Positions 44,779 through 54,895 of a stretch of DNA of 64,000 bases are shown one piece after another. Origin of the DNA: Symsagittifera roscoffensis (taxonomy: Eukaryota; Xenacoelomorpha; Acoela; Convolutidae); NCBI RefSeq assembly GCF_963678635.1, contig NC_087068.1:36589436-36653435 (forward strand), given 5' to 3'. The first letter of the stretch is position 1; every line of letters starts with the position of its first letter. Position numbers and translations under genes: made by a program. The notes under the pieces are model-generated. The model did no database searches, was not told the DNA's origin, and saw nothing but the letters and a program-made list of their open reading frames with translations.

Positions 44779-46964
44779 CGTGGGCTAAAAAAATGATTAT
44801 TTTGAGACTGAAAAGCGGTGGTATGGGGTTGTTCAATAATTTGTTCATAAGTATTATCATCTTGTGACTGGTGTGTCATTATATGTTGGATGGGACTTTG
44901 TGATGTGGTGAGTCGAAAATTTGGATTATGTGTGATGGCTAAATTTCGAAAATTTCGTGGGACTAGGGATAGTGGATGGTTATTTGGTAGGGGTGGTAAT
45001 TGTGGTGCCGTTGGCGTTATGTCTACATTGTTATGTTCTTCGTCGTATGTATTTTGTCGTGTTGCTATTTTTGTGTTATATTCTTTTATTTGTGCGTCTA
45101 AAAGAATTTTGTTTATAGATGTAGAAAAGATTCCAAAAAATCCTGCAAAGAGTATGCGTGCTACGCTTGCTTGTCTGTTTACTTGTGTGTGTATAGCACA
45201 TGTGTTGTAGATTCCTTTTAAAAGTGAGAAAAGAAATCCAATAAAGTTAAACATTGCGTATAAAATAGTCAATTTTTCTAAGATGTAGTAGGACCATCCT
45301 AGAAAATCGAGGATCTCATTTTTGAGTGTAACAAAGCTAAAAATGTTAATTGGTGATATATCTTGGGGACGGTATTTTTCACCGTTTAGATATATATAAT
45401 CTTTAATGTCTTTAAAATATCCGCTATAGTCTTGCGTGTAGATATCGGCAAATCCTGCGGTTTCTGCAAGTTTGCGTAAATTTTGGTCTATTGATTGTCT
45501 TTGTATAGTGTCCATTTGTGTTAATAATTCTTGGAATTGTTGTGTTCTAATGTGATGTTGAATATCTGATTTTGAATAGATTCCTATTGATTGTAAGTCT
45601 ATATTTGGGTTTCGAGCAATAGCGCGAATGCTTTCTGGTGAAAATTTTTTGAGTGATTGCATTAATGTGGGATATGGAGTGAGAAGGTAATATTTATTTT
45701 CATCAGGGTTTAGTTGTACTACATTGTGGCTGTTTTCTGATCCACATGGGACTGCGGTATCCCAGAAATAGGTTCTTCGTGAAAGTGTATCCACGAAATG
45801 TACTTTATTCTTATAAAAGATAGGGATTCTTTTATAACATCGTTTATCTTCAAAAACGTATAGTGGTGATACTTTTTTAGTACAAGTATAAAACCATAAG
45901 ATGTTTCCTTCATAGTCTAAAAAATTTGATCTATTTCCAGATAATAAGTATCCTGCATAGGGTATTTTTAACACTGCTAGTGCAAGTGATTGTAATATTT
46001 GTGTTCGTTCTAATTCGCATAGTTGGTGTAGTGTTTCTAATTCGGAGAGTGACATTTCTTGAAAAATTCGGCTAATTGTATAGTCTAGTTTCATATCTAA
46101 ATGAATATCATAGTGGATATTACCGAAATATGTAGTATTCATTAGTGATAATTCTTGTAAGCGTGTGCTTCTGGTGTCATGGGGTTTTAGATGTCCACCA
46201 GGTTGTCCGTTGCTTTTTTCAAAATTAACTGGTATATAGGATGTTCCTTCGTTTAGAGGATGACCTGTGGCATATGGGTCAATTTTTACTTTTCCAGTGG
46301 TCATGTCGAATCCTTTTTCGTATTCAACTAATATTTCAGAGTATTGTGTTCTGTGAAGTGGATTCCTGTATTTACATGCAAGTTCTGTTTCTTGATATAT
46401 TTGAAAACGTGTCAATTTATTTTCTATATTGTCTATGTTTCTAAAATCAGAACTTAGTTTTCGTGATGGATGGACTTGTTCATATGGTATTGATTGTATA
46501 AAATATTTTTCGTGAAATTTTATCATACGAGCGTGTATTTTTGCTACTTGAAATGTTGTACATGTATCTTCGGGGAACCAAACAATTGTTGCTTGTGTTC
46601 TCGTTGTAGGGTCGCAATAACCTTGATCATTTTTACAAGGTAATCGGATTCCTTGATAGATCATTGTATTATCTGATAAATCTCGTGTTAGTTGTATTTT
46701 TTCGAGTTGTATTTTCCAATCAAAAAACATTATTTCTTGGTATCCTTTATTTTTTGTGTCTGCTTTGCAGTTTGATGGGTCATTTATACCAATGTGTGGT
46801 ATCCAATGTTTATCGTGTAGGTCATAGGTTAATCGTCCGTGTGCGCCGTTATACGGGTATTTTTCGTCTAGTTTTATATGTCCTTGGTGTCTTTCAAGTT
46901 GTGATTGATGTACAGAGTCTGGAAAAACTTGAAAATTAACTAATTTTCTTTGGGAGTTTTTATT
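44775..46964 (-). CDS. env: Envelope-like glycoprotein ORF of E2
   Basis: The first ATG of the frame is at 46730 (651 aa), but the frame is open from 46964, immediately after the PBS, and the extra 78 codons contain Trp, Cys and Tyr like real ectodomain sequence. No hydrophobic signal peptide is present in either form, so the true start may be supplied by another exon. The ectodomain has paired Cys (P-C-K and G-Y-C-D-P, then D-T-C-T-T-F) and two N-glycosylation sequons (N-T-T, N-R-S). Hydrophobic stretches at about 484-507 and 529-540 of the 651-aa form act as membrane anchor, followed by a Pro/Asn-rich cytoplasmic tail. Layout suggests a class III/chuvirus-like or other acquired viral glycoprotein; the family is not established. 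Confidence 0.75.
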   Translation of the reverse strand, partial: NKNSQRKLVNFQVFPDSVHQSQLERHQGHIKLDEKYPYNGAHGRLTYDLHDKHWIPHIGINDPSNCKADTKNKGYQEIMFFDWKIQLEKIQLTRDLSDNTMIYQGIRLPCKNDQGYCDPTTRTQATIVWFPEDTCTTFQVAKIHARMIKFHEKYFIQSIPYEQVHPSRKLSSDFRNIDNIENKLTRFQIYQETELACKYRNPLHRTQYSEILVEYEKGFDMTTGKVKIDPYATGHPLNEGTSYIPVNFEKSNGQPGGHLKPHDTRSTRLQELSLMNTTYFGNIHYDIHLDMKLDYTISRIFQEMSLSELETLHQLCELERTQILQSLALAVLKIPYAGYLLSGNRSNFLDYEGNILWFYTCTKKVSPLYVFEDKRCYKRIPIFYKNKVHFVDTLSRRTYFWDTAVPCGSENSHNVVQLNPDENKYYLLTPYPTLMQSLKKFSPESIRAIARNPNIDLQSIGIYSKSDIQHHIRTQQFQELLTQMDTIQRQSIDQNLRKLAETAGFADIYTQDYSGYFKDIKDYIYLNGEKYRPQDISPINIFSFVTLKNEILDFLGWSYYILEKLTILYAMFNFIGFLFSLLKGIYNTCAIHTQVNRQASVARILFAGFFGIFSTSINKILLDAQIKEYNTKIATRQNTYDEEHNNVDITPTAPQLPPLPNNHPLSLVPRNFRNLAITHNPNFRLTTSQSPIQHIMTHQSQDDNTYEQIIEQPHTTAFQSQNNHFFSPR

Positions 46965-46965
46965 T

Positions 46966-46977
46966 TATGTCGCACCA
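46966..46977 (-). promoter_or_regulatory. Primer-binding site of E2
   Basis: Minus-strand TGGTGCGACATA, two bases after the LTR end. It is the same PBS as in E1 (TGGTGCGACC), showing use of the same tRNA. The sequences of E1 and E2 diverge within about five bases of its end. Confidence 0.65.
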
Positions 46978-46979
46978 GA

Positions 46980-47387
46980 TGAGTTAGAACCGAAGTGTAA
47001 CTCATAGAGTAATTTCGGATAGGGTACACCGTCTGCTCGTCACGCTATCTTATTTTCGGCCGGATAGATTCGTGCAACTTCTTAGTCTAATACCGATCCT
47101 AATCTTACTCTTATACTATCTAGTCTCAGGTTGTTTAACTAGTCTCTGCTAGGCTCAATAGATCTAGGGTATACTGGTTTATTGCGGCTGCTGAAGTGCT
47201 CGGGAGAGTCCAACTAATTTCTAAGTTAAATTCAAATCTCTCTGGTGCTGAAATTACAAGTAACTTCAGCACTTACAAATAAGTGGGTTGTTAGTTAGAT
47301 GGATCATGATTGGTTAATATTAAATACTTTACATTGGTAAAACATTTAATTTATCCAATCATAAAATGTAGTTTAGATCAGGTTCCA
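46980..47387 (-). repeat. 5' LTR of E2
   Basis: 408 bp with TG...CA ends. It contains CCAAT words in the upstream half, a 28-nt near-palindrome (47245-47272) and AATAAA (47183-47178, minus strand), and is identical by eye to the 3' LTR. After it on the plus strand comes TTTT, the right target-site copy. Confidence 0.92.
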
Positions 47388-47520
47388 TTTTGCGCATATT
47401 TTTTGTCTGCGCCCACATAAATGGTGACGTAGCCGCTTATGCAGGGGAGCTTCACACAAACAGTTCTATCGATTGAACCCAAAATCTCAGATTTGAAAAG
47501 GTAGTTTTGAGAAATAGGTT
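47388..47520. repeat. Satellite-like family 2 unit right of E2
   Basis: It continues the unit interrupted at 40951: gacgtagccgcttatg, attgaacccaaaatctcag and ggtagttttgagaaa words appear in the order seen at 35940-36060. Confidence 0.75.
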
Positions 47521-49111
47521 GTAGACAGTGTGGTAAGTAAAAAAGACGAGTGTATTATGCAGGCACAGAGAGGAGTTTGCGGTCTTATATTCATATCCAA
47601 TTTTGAATTTCCGTAGAGTAGTTTTCTGGAGGTTAGTTGAGAAACTAATCGGTGAGAGTAGTTGAGAACAAATGAAAAAAAAAATTCGATAGCCTCTCAG
47701 AAAAAAAAGTTTCAAAAAATCCAATCCCATACGCTTTTATAACATCTGATTTCATGAAACTAGTTTAACGTGCAAGCAAGACATTTGAAATTTATTTTAG
47801 CAACTGAATGTAACTTACGAAGCGAAACTAAAGCTGCAAATCTTTTAGAAAAAAAAAGATTTAAAAAAGTGTTTAAACTCCCTGAAAATACACTTTATCT
47901 ACAGTGCGAATGACCATGATACTTACTTAGAGCACAAGAAAAAGCCTTGCTGTAGCACATAAGGTGGCCCTGGTGGCACTCGAACCCCAGACCTGGGCCT
48001 GCAAAAGCAACCGAGTTACCTCCAGGCAAAAAAGGAGCAACCTGGAAGTTGTTAGGTTTCAATAATAAAGCAAGTTCATTTTCTTGCAAGTGCAAAGGAT
48101 AAAATAGTCAAATATAACTTTAAAAAAAATTAATTAAAAGGAACAAAAAGGAGTATATTTATTTCAAAACGTTTCAACTTTCAGTTTCATAGGAAAAAAG
48201 TCAATTAATTTAAGGAAACAGAAAAGAATTGACGGTTTCGAAGTTCAATGTGAAAATTATATGCCATCAAAGCTCTTTGAATTTCAAGAAAAACTCATCT
48301 TTCACTTTTTCATGATTCGATAATGAACCTTTTTCGATACAATTAACACAATTTGAGAAAACTGGATCAATAGGTAAACTCTCTATTCCGCTGAGAAATC
48401 TGAAAATTAAAATTTGAAAAAATAAGTCGATCAATTTTTTGTAACCTTTAAACCTTCGAGAGTGGAGGAATTTCTTCAAGCAAAAGAAAAAACTTGAAGT
48501 TGAATCAAAAGTCAAACTTGAGCCTTTCCTGAACCAAAAAAAATCATCACGACCTATATAAGTATTCCCTACGTTAATATTCTCATGTTATTCAAAAAAA
48601 GGTGCACATTGAAGCCGATAGATTCAGCAGAAAAACTGTTCACAACAAAAACCGACAAATTATGTTTGATGAATTTCATTCGAAAAGCCACTTACGTTCA
48701 AACAACAATAAAAAGCATTCGACTAAACAATGTAAATCGCTAGTAGAAAAACCGAAAACAGCCGACAAAATTCAACCAAAAACGAAATCGAAAAAACAAC
48801 AAACTTAAATTTAAAATTTTTACCATTTACATATTGGAAAAATTGCAAGGAAACGAAAGCGGCATTGATAGACCGTTGCAAAAAAGTAATAGAGTGCACA
48901 TGAACTGCATTAACTGCATGCATATGAAGTCAACTGCTGTAATCTGTAAGTTAACTACGGAGAAAAGTATAGACACCCGGTTGCAACACACACAGTTGCT
49001 ATCGCATTTGTAAAAAAGTGAATATCAATTTAAACTCAAATTCATCTCTTTAGGACTGTAGAAAAGATAAGACCCGGCTTTTATCGTAGAAAAATTGTTG
49101 TCATTTCGTAC
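47521..49111. other. UBL3 intron sequence with dispersed repeats
   Basis: It holds a tRNA-like unit (47963-48040) and a copy of the ctggatcaataggtaaa family (48230-48460). No exon is seen. Confidence 0.5.
47963..48040 (-). repeat. tRNA-like repeat unit
   Basis: On the minus strand TGGAGGTAACTCGGTTGC resembles an A box and GGGGTTCGAGTGCC a B box, 35-40 bases apart. Related units lie near 32590-32660, 36760-36820, 55075-55140, 56655-56715 and 62690-62765. Most are followed on the plus strand, 70-130 bases later, by an aaagtc-tg-(t/a)cccgatt word. Confidence 0.55.
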
Positions 49112-49313
49112 CTTTGAGCGTCATGCTGGAATGTAGGAATCTGCCCTGATAGATGAGTCGGAGAATGGTGGGGTCCGAGGGCACTGGGTCATGCACCCAC
49201 TGAGTGGGCCAGTGGGAGTGCACCTGGGCAGTGATCTCCCTCACCGTCCACTCTGGATCTACAGTGAACTCAGCCGTAGAGCCAGAGGAAATGATCAGAC
49301 GCAGACACAGCAC
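49112..49313 (-). CDS. UBL3: UBL3 exon 2, ubiquitin-like core
   Basis: UBL3 (MUB) is a membrane-anchored ubiquitin-fold protein. The exon is 202 nt with a TTGTTTAG acceptor and a GTACGA donor, phase 0 to 1. It encodes L-C-L-R-L-I (human I-N-L-R-L-I), W-P near the middle and I-L-R-L-I-Y-Q-G-R-F-L-H, a stretch identical to human UBL3. The loop between W-P and I-L-R-L is a few residues longer than in human. It joins exon 3 in frame, giving T-L-K then A-L. Confidence 0.95.
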
Positions 49314-49361
49314 CTAAACAAACAATAAAAAGACATGATATGATCTTTCCCATTATTGCAG

Positions 49362-49375
49362 CCCCCCCCCCCCCC
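49362..49375 (+). repeat. Run of 14 C
   Basis: Homopolymer in a UBL3 intron, 49 bp upstream of exon 2 on the minus strand. The other 14-C run of the window is in the hAT MITE at 30310-30323. Confidence 0.9.
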
Positions 49376-50090
49376 AATCCGAATTATTTTAGCTTCAAAT
49401 AATTTTTTGTTTACCTTCTGTATAAAAATTCATAAGAAACAGAAATCATGTCTTTTTTATTATGATCAAAATGATATCCGATCACAATTTTGCGGATTTG
49501 GCCGATGGTATGTTTGATTTGATTTCCTATCACACAAAGTTAGAGAAAAAGAATTATATTGATCTACAAATGCTATTTGCATTGTTTTTGATGAGTAGCT
49601 GCCAAAACCCGACACCTTCCAAATATTTTTTTTTTAAAACGAAACTTTCCTAAATATCTAAGAATAAAGATATAATTGACACGACAGCTCTTCAGCAGAC
49701 TTCAGACAAGCCGACAAAATATATCAATGATTTTGAGCCAGAAATTAAAGTACGCATACATATATTTGCAAGCAGCCGGAGCTGGCTTTAAGCTGTTAGT
49801 AATTTCGTCGAATTAGTGGCCTTGAAGTAAGAAATCTCGATTTGACAACAGTAAGTAAATAGCTACGAGGGTAAACAGTCTGAATCTCAGCGAGTCAGTT
49901 TCCATGAATGAGTTTGATAAGGTTCTGTAGCACCTTATTGTGACACTTGGAAAGGACAGAAAACGGGATCTTAGGATCCACTAAACTGCTGCCCTTAAAA
50001 GTCATAAATTATTATTATTATAAAATAAATAAATTATTTTTTAAAATCAGTGAGCAAAAAAAAACTAAATATAAAATGTAATAAGCTAAC

Positions 50091-50132
50091 GGGCTTGGCG
50101 ACTGCCGCTTCTGGCGATGATGATGATGACAT
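50091..50132 (-). CDS. UBL3: UBL3 exon 1 (coding part)
   Basis: The only in-frame ATG is at 50132. It encodes M-S-S-S-S-S-P-E-A-A and reaches a GTTAGC donor after 50091 in phase 0, joining V-L-C-L-R-L of exon 2. Human UBL3 begins M-S-S-N-V-P-A-D-M before N-L-R-L, so position, length and start agree. The frame is open upstream to 50410 but without ATG, so that part is taken as 5' untranslated. Confidence 0.75.
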
Positions 50133-51437
50133 TGTTGTGTTGACGTGCGGAGAACAAGAAGGAGACTTGGCTACGGCAGCCGATGGGCCCCCTCTTGGTG
50201 GAAGCGACGGCGGCGGATCCACCTCAACTATATTGTTATTGTTGTTCGAGCCCTCTCCGTGAACTCCACCTCCCCCTAGTTCTCCTGACTGTTCAACCTC
50301 AACCACTAGCGTGTTGTTATTTACGAGGAGCTGTTCTGAAGGGGTGCTCTTTTCTGGATGACTACTGATACTTTTCTGTCCCTGTTTTGATTGCACTGTT
50401 TGTGGGTTCCCTTAAATTTATAAACCAAATCAACTCAAAAAAAGTTCTACGCCAAACCAGTCTCTTTTCGAGCCCAAATTATGAACAATTCTTAAGAAGT
50501 CAAACCAAAATAGAGATAACTGGGTCGACAGGCAAACAGTGTAAATTTTTTGAAGTCCATTTTTGAATTTCAATACCGGTCAAATGAATCTTGTACCCCA
50601 AATGCAGTTAATCTGTGAGATTTTGCCACTTAAAAATAAATCAAATTTATAAAAATTAACATTCCATTTTCATTTATAGAAAAAATGCTAGTCATACATT
50701 TGGTATCACTTGCGATACAGCCAGTGGCGTGCTCAGAAAATTTTCTAGGGGGGCGGTTGTTCGAAAAAAATTTGCGGACTTTTTTAAGCCGCTACTGACA
50801 TCAGACGTTTTTAGGCACTTTTTGAACGATTTTGCTAAGAATTTTGGTTGAGAATTTTGGAGAAAATTAACCAAAGAAAATTGCACCAAATTAATTCAAA
50901 TGAAATTCTAAGCAACTTTTGTTCTCTTCACTTTCTGTCTAATCTTAACTCAATTTGAGAAAAACGTGTTTGAAAATTCAAGTTTTGTTCAATTTGTCCG
51001 GATAATTTAAATCAGCACAATGCTCAATCCGAAACTATAAAAATTCAATTCAAGTCGGAGCAAAATTAATTTAGAAACTGCATGTGTTCGAAGTCGAAGC
51101 TTGTCTGTTCTCGACAATTTAATCGAACTACTTGGAATTTTTTGGAAATTTAACCCTTTTTAAACTTTGCTGAAATGCGTAAAAGGCTTCCTGTGATATA
51201 ATTTTCATATCAATTAACAAAGTAATTATAGCGTAATTCTTGATTAATTGAAAAAAGCCAAAATGACCCATTTTTGGGTTAAAATTTTTGTTGAGAATTT
51301 CGGAGAAAAAATGGCACCATATTAATTCTGGTGAAGTTCTAAGCAACTTTTGTCCTCCTCACTTTTTGTCTAATCTCAACCCAATTTGAGAAAAACACGT
51401 TTGAAATTTCATAATTTGTTCGTTTTGTCCGGTTAAT

Positions 51438-51839
51438 TTAAATCAGCACTGTAGTTTCATCTTTGTGCAGTACGATCAGCTCCGAATTGAAAAGGGTAGT
51501 TAAATAGTATGAAACTGAACTGAATATTTTCAATTCGAAGTTTTCGATCCCCCATCGACTCAAACCCATACTTTTCTTCACTCGATGGAAAATGTAATTT
51601 AATTTACACGAACCATTCGGGTTTTGTTTATGCGTTGATACGACTGTGATTTGGCTCTTCAGCTTTCCACTAGCATCAGAAGAGACGCAATCATCACCAT
51701 CGTCTACTGTTTCTTCCTGTTTCGACCCGTCCTCTGCTTTGGCCTGTTTGACGGGCATCATGGCAACATCTCCTTTAGCAGAAGTCGCCTCATTGTGCGA
51801 GACTCCGTTTGCCACCACCTTGTGTAACAAAGGTGACTA
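51438..51839 (-). CDS. Possible exon of unknown gene or UBL3 5' exon
   Basis: The minus-strand frame from about 51839 is open with balanced codon use, encoding an acidic Asp/Glu/Ser/Lys-rich segment (around M-M-P-V-K-Q to D-A-S-G-K) before degenerating after about 51600. A TTTCAG sits at about 51860 and possible donors at about 51620 and 51590. Upstream (51930-52215) are several CCAAT/ATTGG boxes and a TATATA, which would suit a promoter. No homologue is recognised. Confidence 0.25.
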
Positions 51840-54791
51840 GTCTCATGACTGAAAGATCCAAGGGCCAAAAAAAAAACAAACCCAATCAACGACTTCTTCA
51901 GTCCTTTTTGACTGGCTGACTTTTATTCTGAATTCTGATTGGCTAACATAATTTCAGCCATTCGGCTGAAAGCACGTGACTTTTCGAATCCGAAAAACTT
52001 TATGGTTGTCAATTATTTATTTGTTGCACATGATTTTACTTGCAGTTTCGAATTTTTCGATCCGTGGAATACCCTAAAGGAAAATACTGAAAATTGGGTA
52101 CCTCATTCTTCATTGGCGGATCATGTAGGGTTGCAGTTGTGCCAGCGACTGATGAATCCTCATTCTGATTGGTCATCAAACTGACCAATGGAAGAGTCCC
52201 GCTATATACTTTTAGTATTTGTCAAGTCTGGTTTGTATTCGTATTCAAATTATGTATCCGAAATTATGATGTAATATAACAAATGGCATCAAAGATTAAC
52301 CTGAAATACAATCAAGAATATGACAACTAAATTATTTTAATTCTACTATTTGTTACAAGTTAGGATCTCACAGAAAAATTTGCACCCACCTACGGAACTC
52401 GAATTTCCAACCTCGAGATTATGGGTCTTATATCTGAACATTTGCGCCGTACCACCTTCCTGTCATCGAGCGCCAACCACGAACACGAAAAAAAGCAATT
52501 AAAAAACAACAATACTTCGCAAAAATCCTGATTTTTTAAAGCATTATTTGTGCGTTAGATTGGAAAAACTACGCCGTAATCTAGATTGGAGGGGTTCCAG
52601 TGTCATCCGCCTCCTCAAGGTGGGACCGGCTTCGACGAAATGGATGACATATCCCTCACCGACGGTTGGTCCTGCACTGAGCAAGACCGGGGGCTAATGA
52701 AAAAAACGTCGTAATCTAAGAAGCATTTAATAGTGAACTCATCAATACCGAGGCAAATCAGTACTGGGCCTCACTTTCTATAAAAAAATATCTAAAGACA
52801 TCAGTACTGCCTGTACTAGGACGGGGCCCCTGAACGTTCCCCGACTACCTTCCACTCGAATTACTGGAAAATAACTAAAACCATTAAGGCAAACCGCAAG
52901 AAAACAAACTTGAGCGCGAAGAACAATTAGGCATTTTCCTGATGAAAAACATGACCTGATCAACACGACCTAAATAAGTGTCTCTTATAGTTCATTCACT
53001 TTTAAAGAAAATGAAAAAAAAAATGAAAAATTTTCGTTTTTATTAACTTTTCTCTAGCGCCATTTTCAAGTTTAACAGCATAAATTTCGCGCATAGTAAT
53101 GCATATATTAAATTAATTAGCTTGCCTCAGCTCAGTTTGTAATGATTTCTAAACTGACTTAAATCGCCGCATACGCTACACATTAATATGAAAACGGAAA
53201 TCTCCAATTTCGGATAATTATGGCGAGCGATATTTCCAGTTTTCTATTAGCAGGTAATGAATGCCAAATGAACATCAGCTAGCAAAAATTTCCAAAATTG
53301 AATTGAACAACGCTAACTGGTCACAAAAATGTCTCAGTAGATACGAAATATATCTGCTTGTACTTATTATAGCATTTGGGATAACTTATTTGGAAAAGGT
53401 ATTGATTTTTTTTTCAAAAAAGGAAACTACTTCCGACACCTTAAGGTGCGAACGAAACACTCAGGTTTTGCTTCCTAAAAGCAGTATTATAAACATTTGG
53501 AAATGTTTAATTGAATTAGACTTCAAGAGAAAAAAAGGCAATTGGAAAAGAATCAATCAAAACAGAAAAAAAATTGAATTTGGAAAAATGGAAAAAATTG
53601 AATATATTTTTAAGCTTTTAAAGCTCTCTGAATTTTGAGAAAATCTTAGGATTGACATTTTTGATAATTCGCCTCAATTTGAGCGAAGTGGATCAATAGG
53701 TAACGTTTTTATTCTGTTGGGAAAGCTGAAAACTAAAATCCACTTTCGAAATTAGAACTCGATCACGTGTTTCGTAACCTACACACCTTTGCTGTTCGAT
53801 AGAGTTCGTCTTCCTATTAACAAAAGAAATTAACTGAACTTGAAAGAAATCAAAAACAAAACCGCGAAAAAAAAACATATTTGAGAATGAACAAATTTGA
53901 AGACTTCCTGAAAAAATAGATATGCGACCCAGAGACTATGCGTCTCATGCACTAACCACTTAGCCACGGACGTTGAATAAATCACAAGAACGAGCCACAA
54001 AAAAAAGCAGAGAAAGATTGCTATGAAATTTTTACTGCTACAAATCGTCATTATAGCATAACTGCCATCGAATAAGTGAACACGTTAAATGAATACTTTC
54101 ATCTGCGAGTTAGGTTAAAAAACCGGCTAGTGTAACAAGGATAGCAGGTTGCAAATTAACGCAGAGGCGACGCAGAGCTTTGCATCACTTGTGATACTAC
54201 AATTGCGTAGCATTGCAAGCTACCAAATAGACAGTACTAAGCCAACAGCTTGTGGTTAAACATCAAGTTTATAAAAAAAAACTTTAAAAAATCAACGTTT
54301 TATTGGAAATGAAAAAAATCAATCTCAGAAAAACAGACGAGAAAGAAATATTAAATTTTTTTTGGTATATTCCGAGCGTTCACTAAACTAAAAACACGTG
54401 GTTAGACGCCAATTGATCCTAAAATAATAAATGCTTAAAGAAATTGTTATCGTAAAAAATCGATATTTTTTTGGAAATACGAAAAATTCAATCTTCAAAA
54501 AACAGGCGGAAAACTTAACCATTAGCCTGAAACAAGCTTTTGGAATTTTAAAAAGCAACCCGTCAAAATGCAAAAAAAACAAAACGTGCATAGTTATCGA
54601 TTGAGCTGAGAACAAAAAATGCCACAGGAAATTGATATCATATGAAAATTTGAGCGCTTAAAAAGCTTGAACTTATAAATTTTTTACTAACAACCGACCC
54701 GATGCATTCAAAAAAAAGTAAAAACTTTTGGTCTTTAAACCAATGCAAAACAAGTTCACTAGCCCGACAAATAAAGGCCCGAAATCTTTAG

Positions 54792-54895
54792 TGCAAATAA
54801 AATTTCTAAGCGGGAAAAAAGCAAAAACAGGAAAATACCCTGACTGGTATATTTTCCTGTTTTTGCTTTTTTCCCGCTTAGAAATTTTATTTGCA
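54792..54895. repeat. Long perfect-looking hairpin, about 48-bp arms
   Basis: Left arm 54792-54839 and right arm 54846-54895 are inverted copies (tgcaaataaaatttctaagc ... gcttagaaattttatttgca at the outer ends) with a six-base loop and one two-base bulge (ta). Confidence 0.95.

Larger units (their letters stand above)
40952..47387 (-). mobile_element. LTR element E2 with env-like and ORF2 genes, no gag-pol
   Basis: A 6436-bp insertion flanked by TTTT on both sides. Order on the minus strand: 5' LTR (46980-47387), PBS, env-like ORF, overlapping 601-codon ORF, 1.6-kb 3' non-coding region, purine-rich tract, 3' LTR (40952-41359). The two LTRs are 408 bp and I see no difference between them, so the insertion is very recent. 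Gag, protease, RT and integrase are absent, so it needs a helper (E1 family). It lies in the sense direction in an intron of UBL3 and splits a satellite-like unit. It is either an internal-deletion derivative or a reverse-transcribed spliced env RNA. Confidence 0.9.

Noticed and set aside
50133..50410. In-frame upstream extension of UBL3 exon 1 rich in Pro, Gly and Ser
   Set aside because: It contains no ATG; the ATG at 50132 gives the N-terminus expected for the family.
50716..50752. CAGTGGCGTGCTCAG..., similar to a hAT terminus
   Set aside because: No matching inverted end or target duplication was found nearby.
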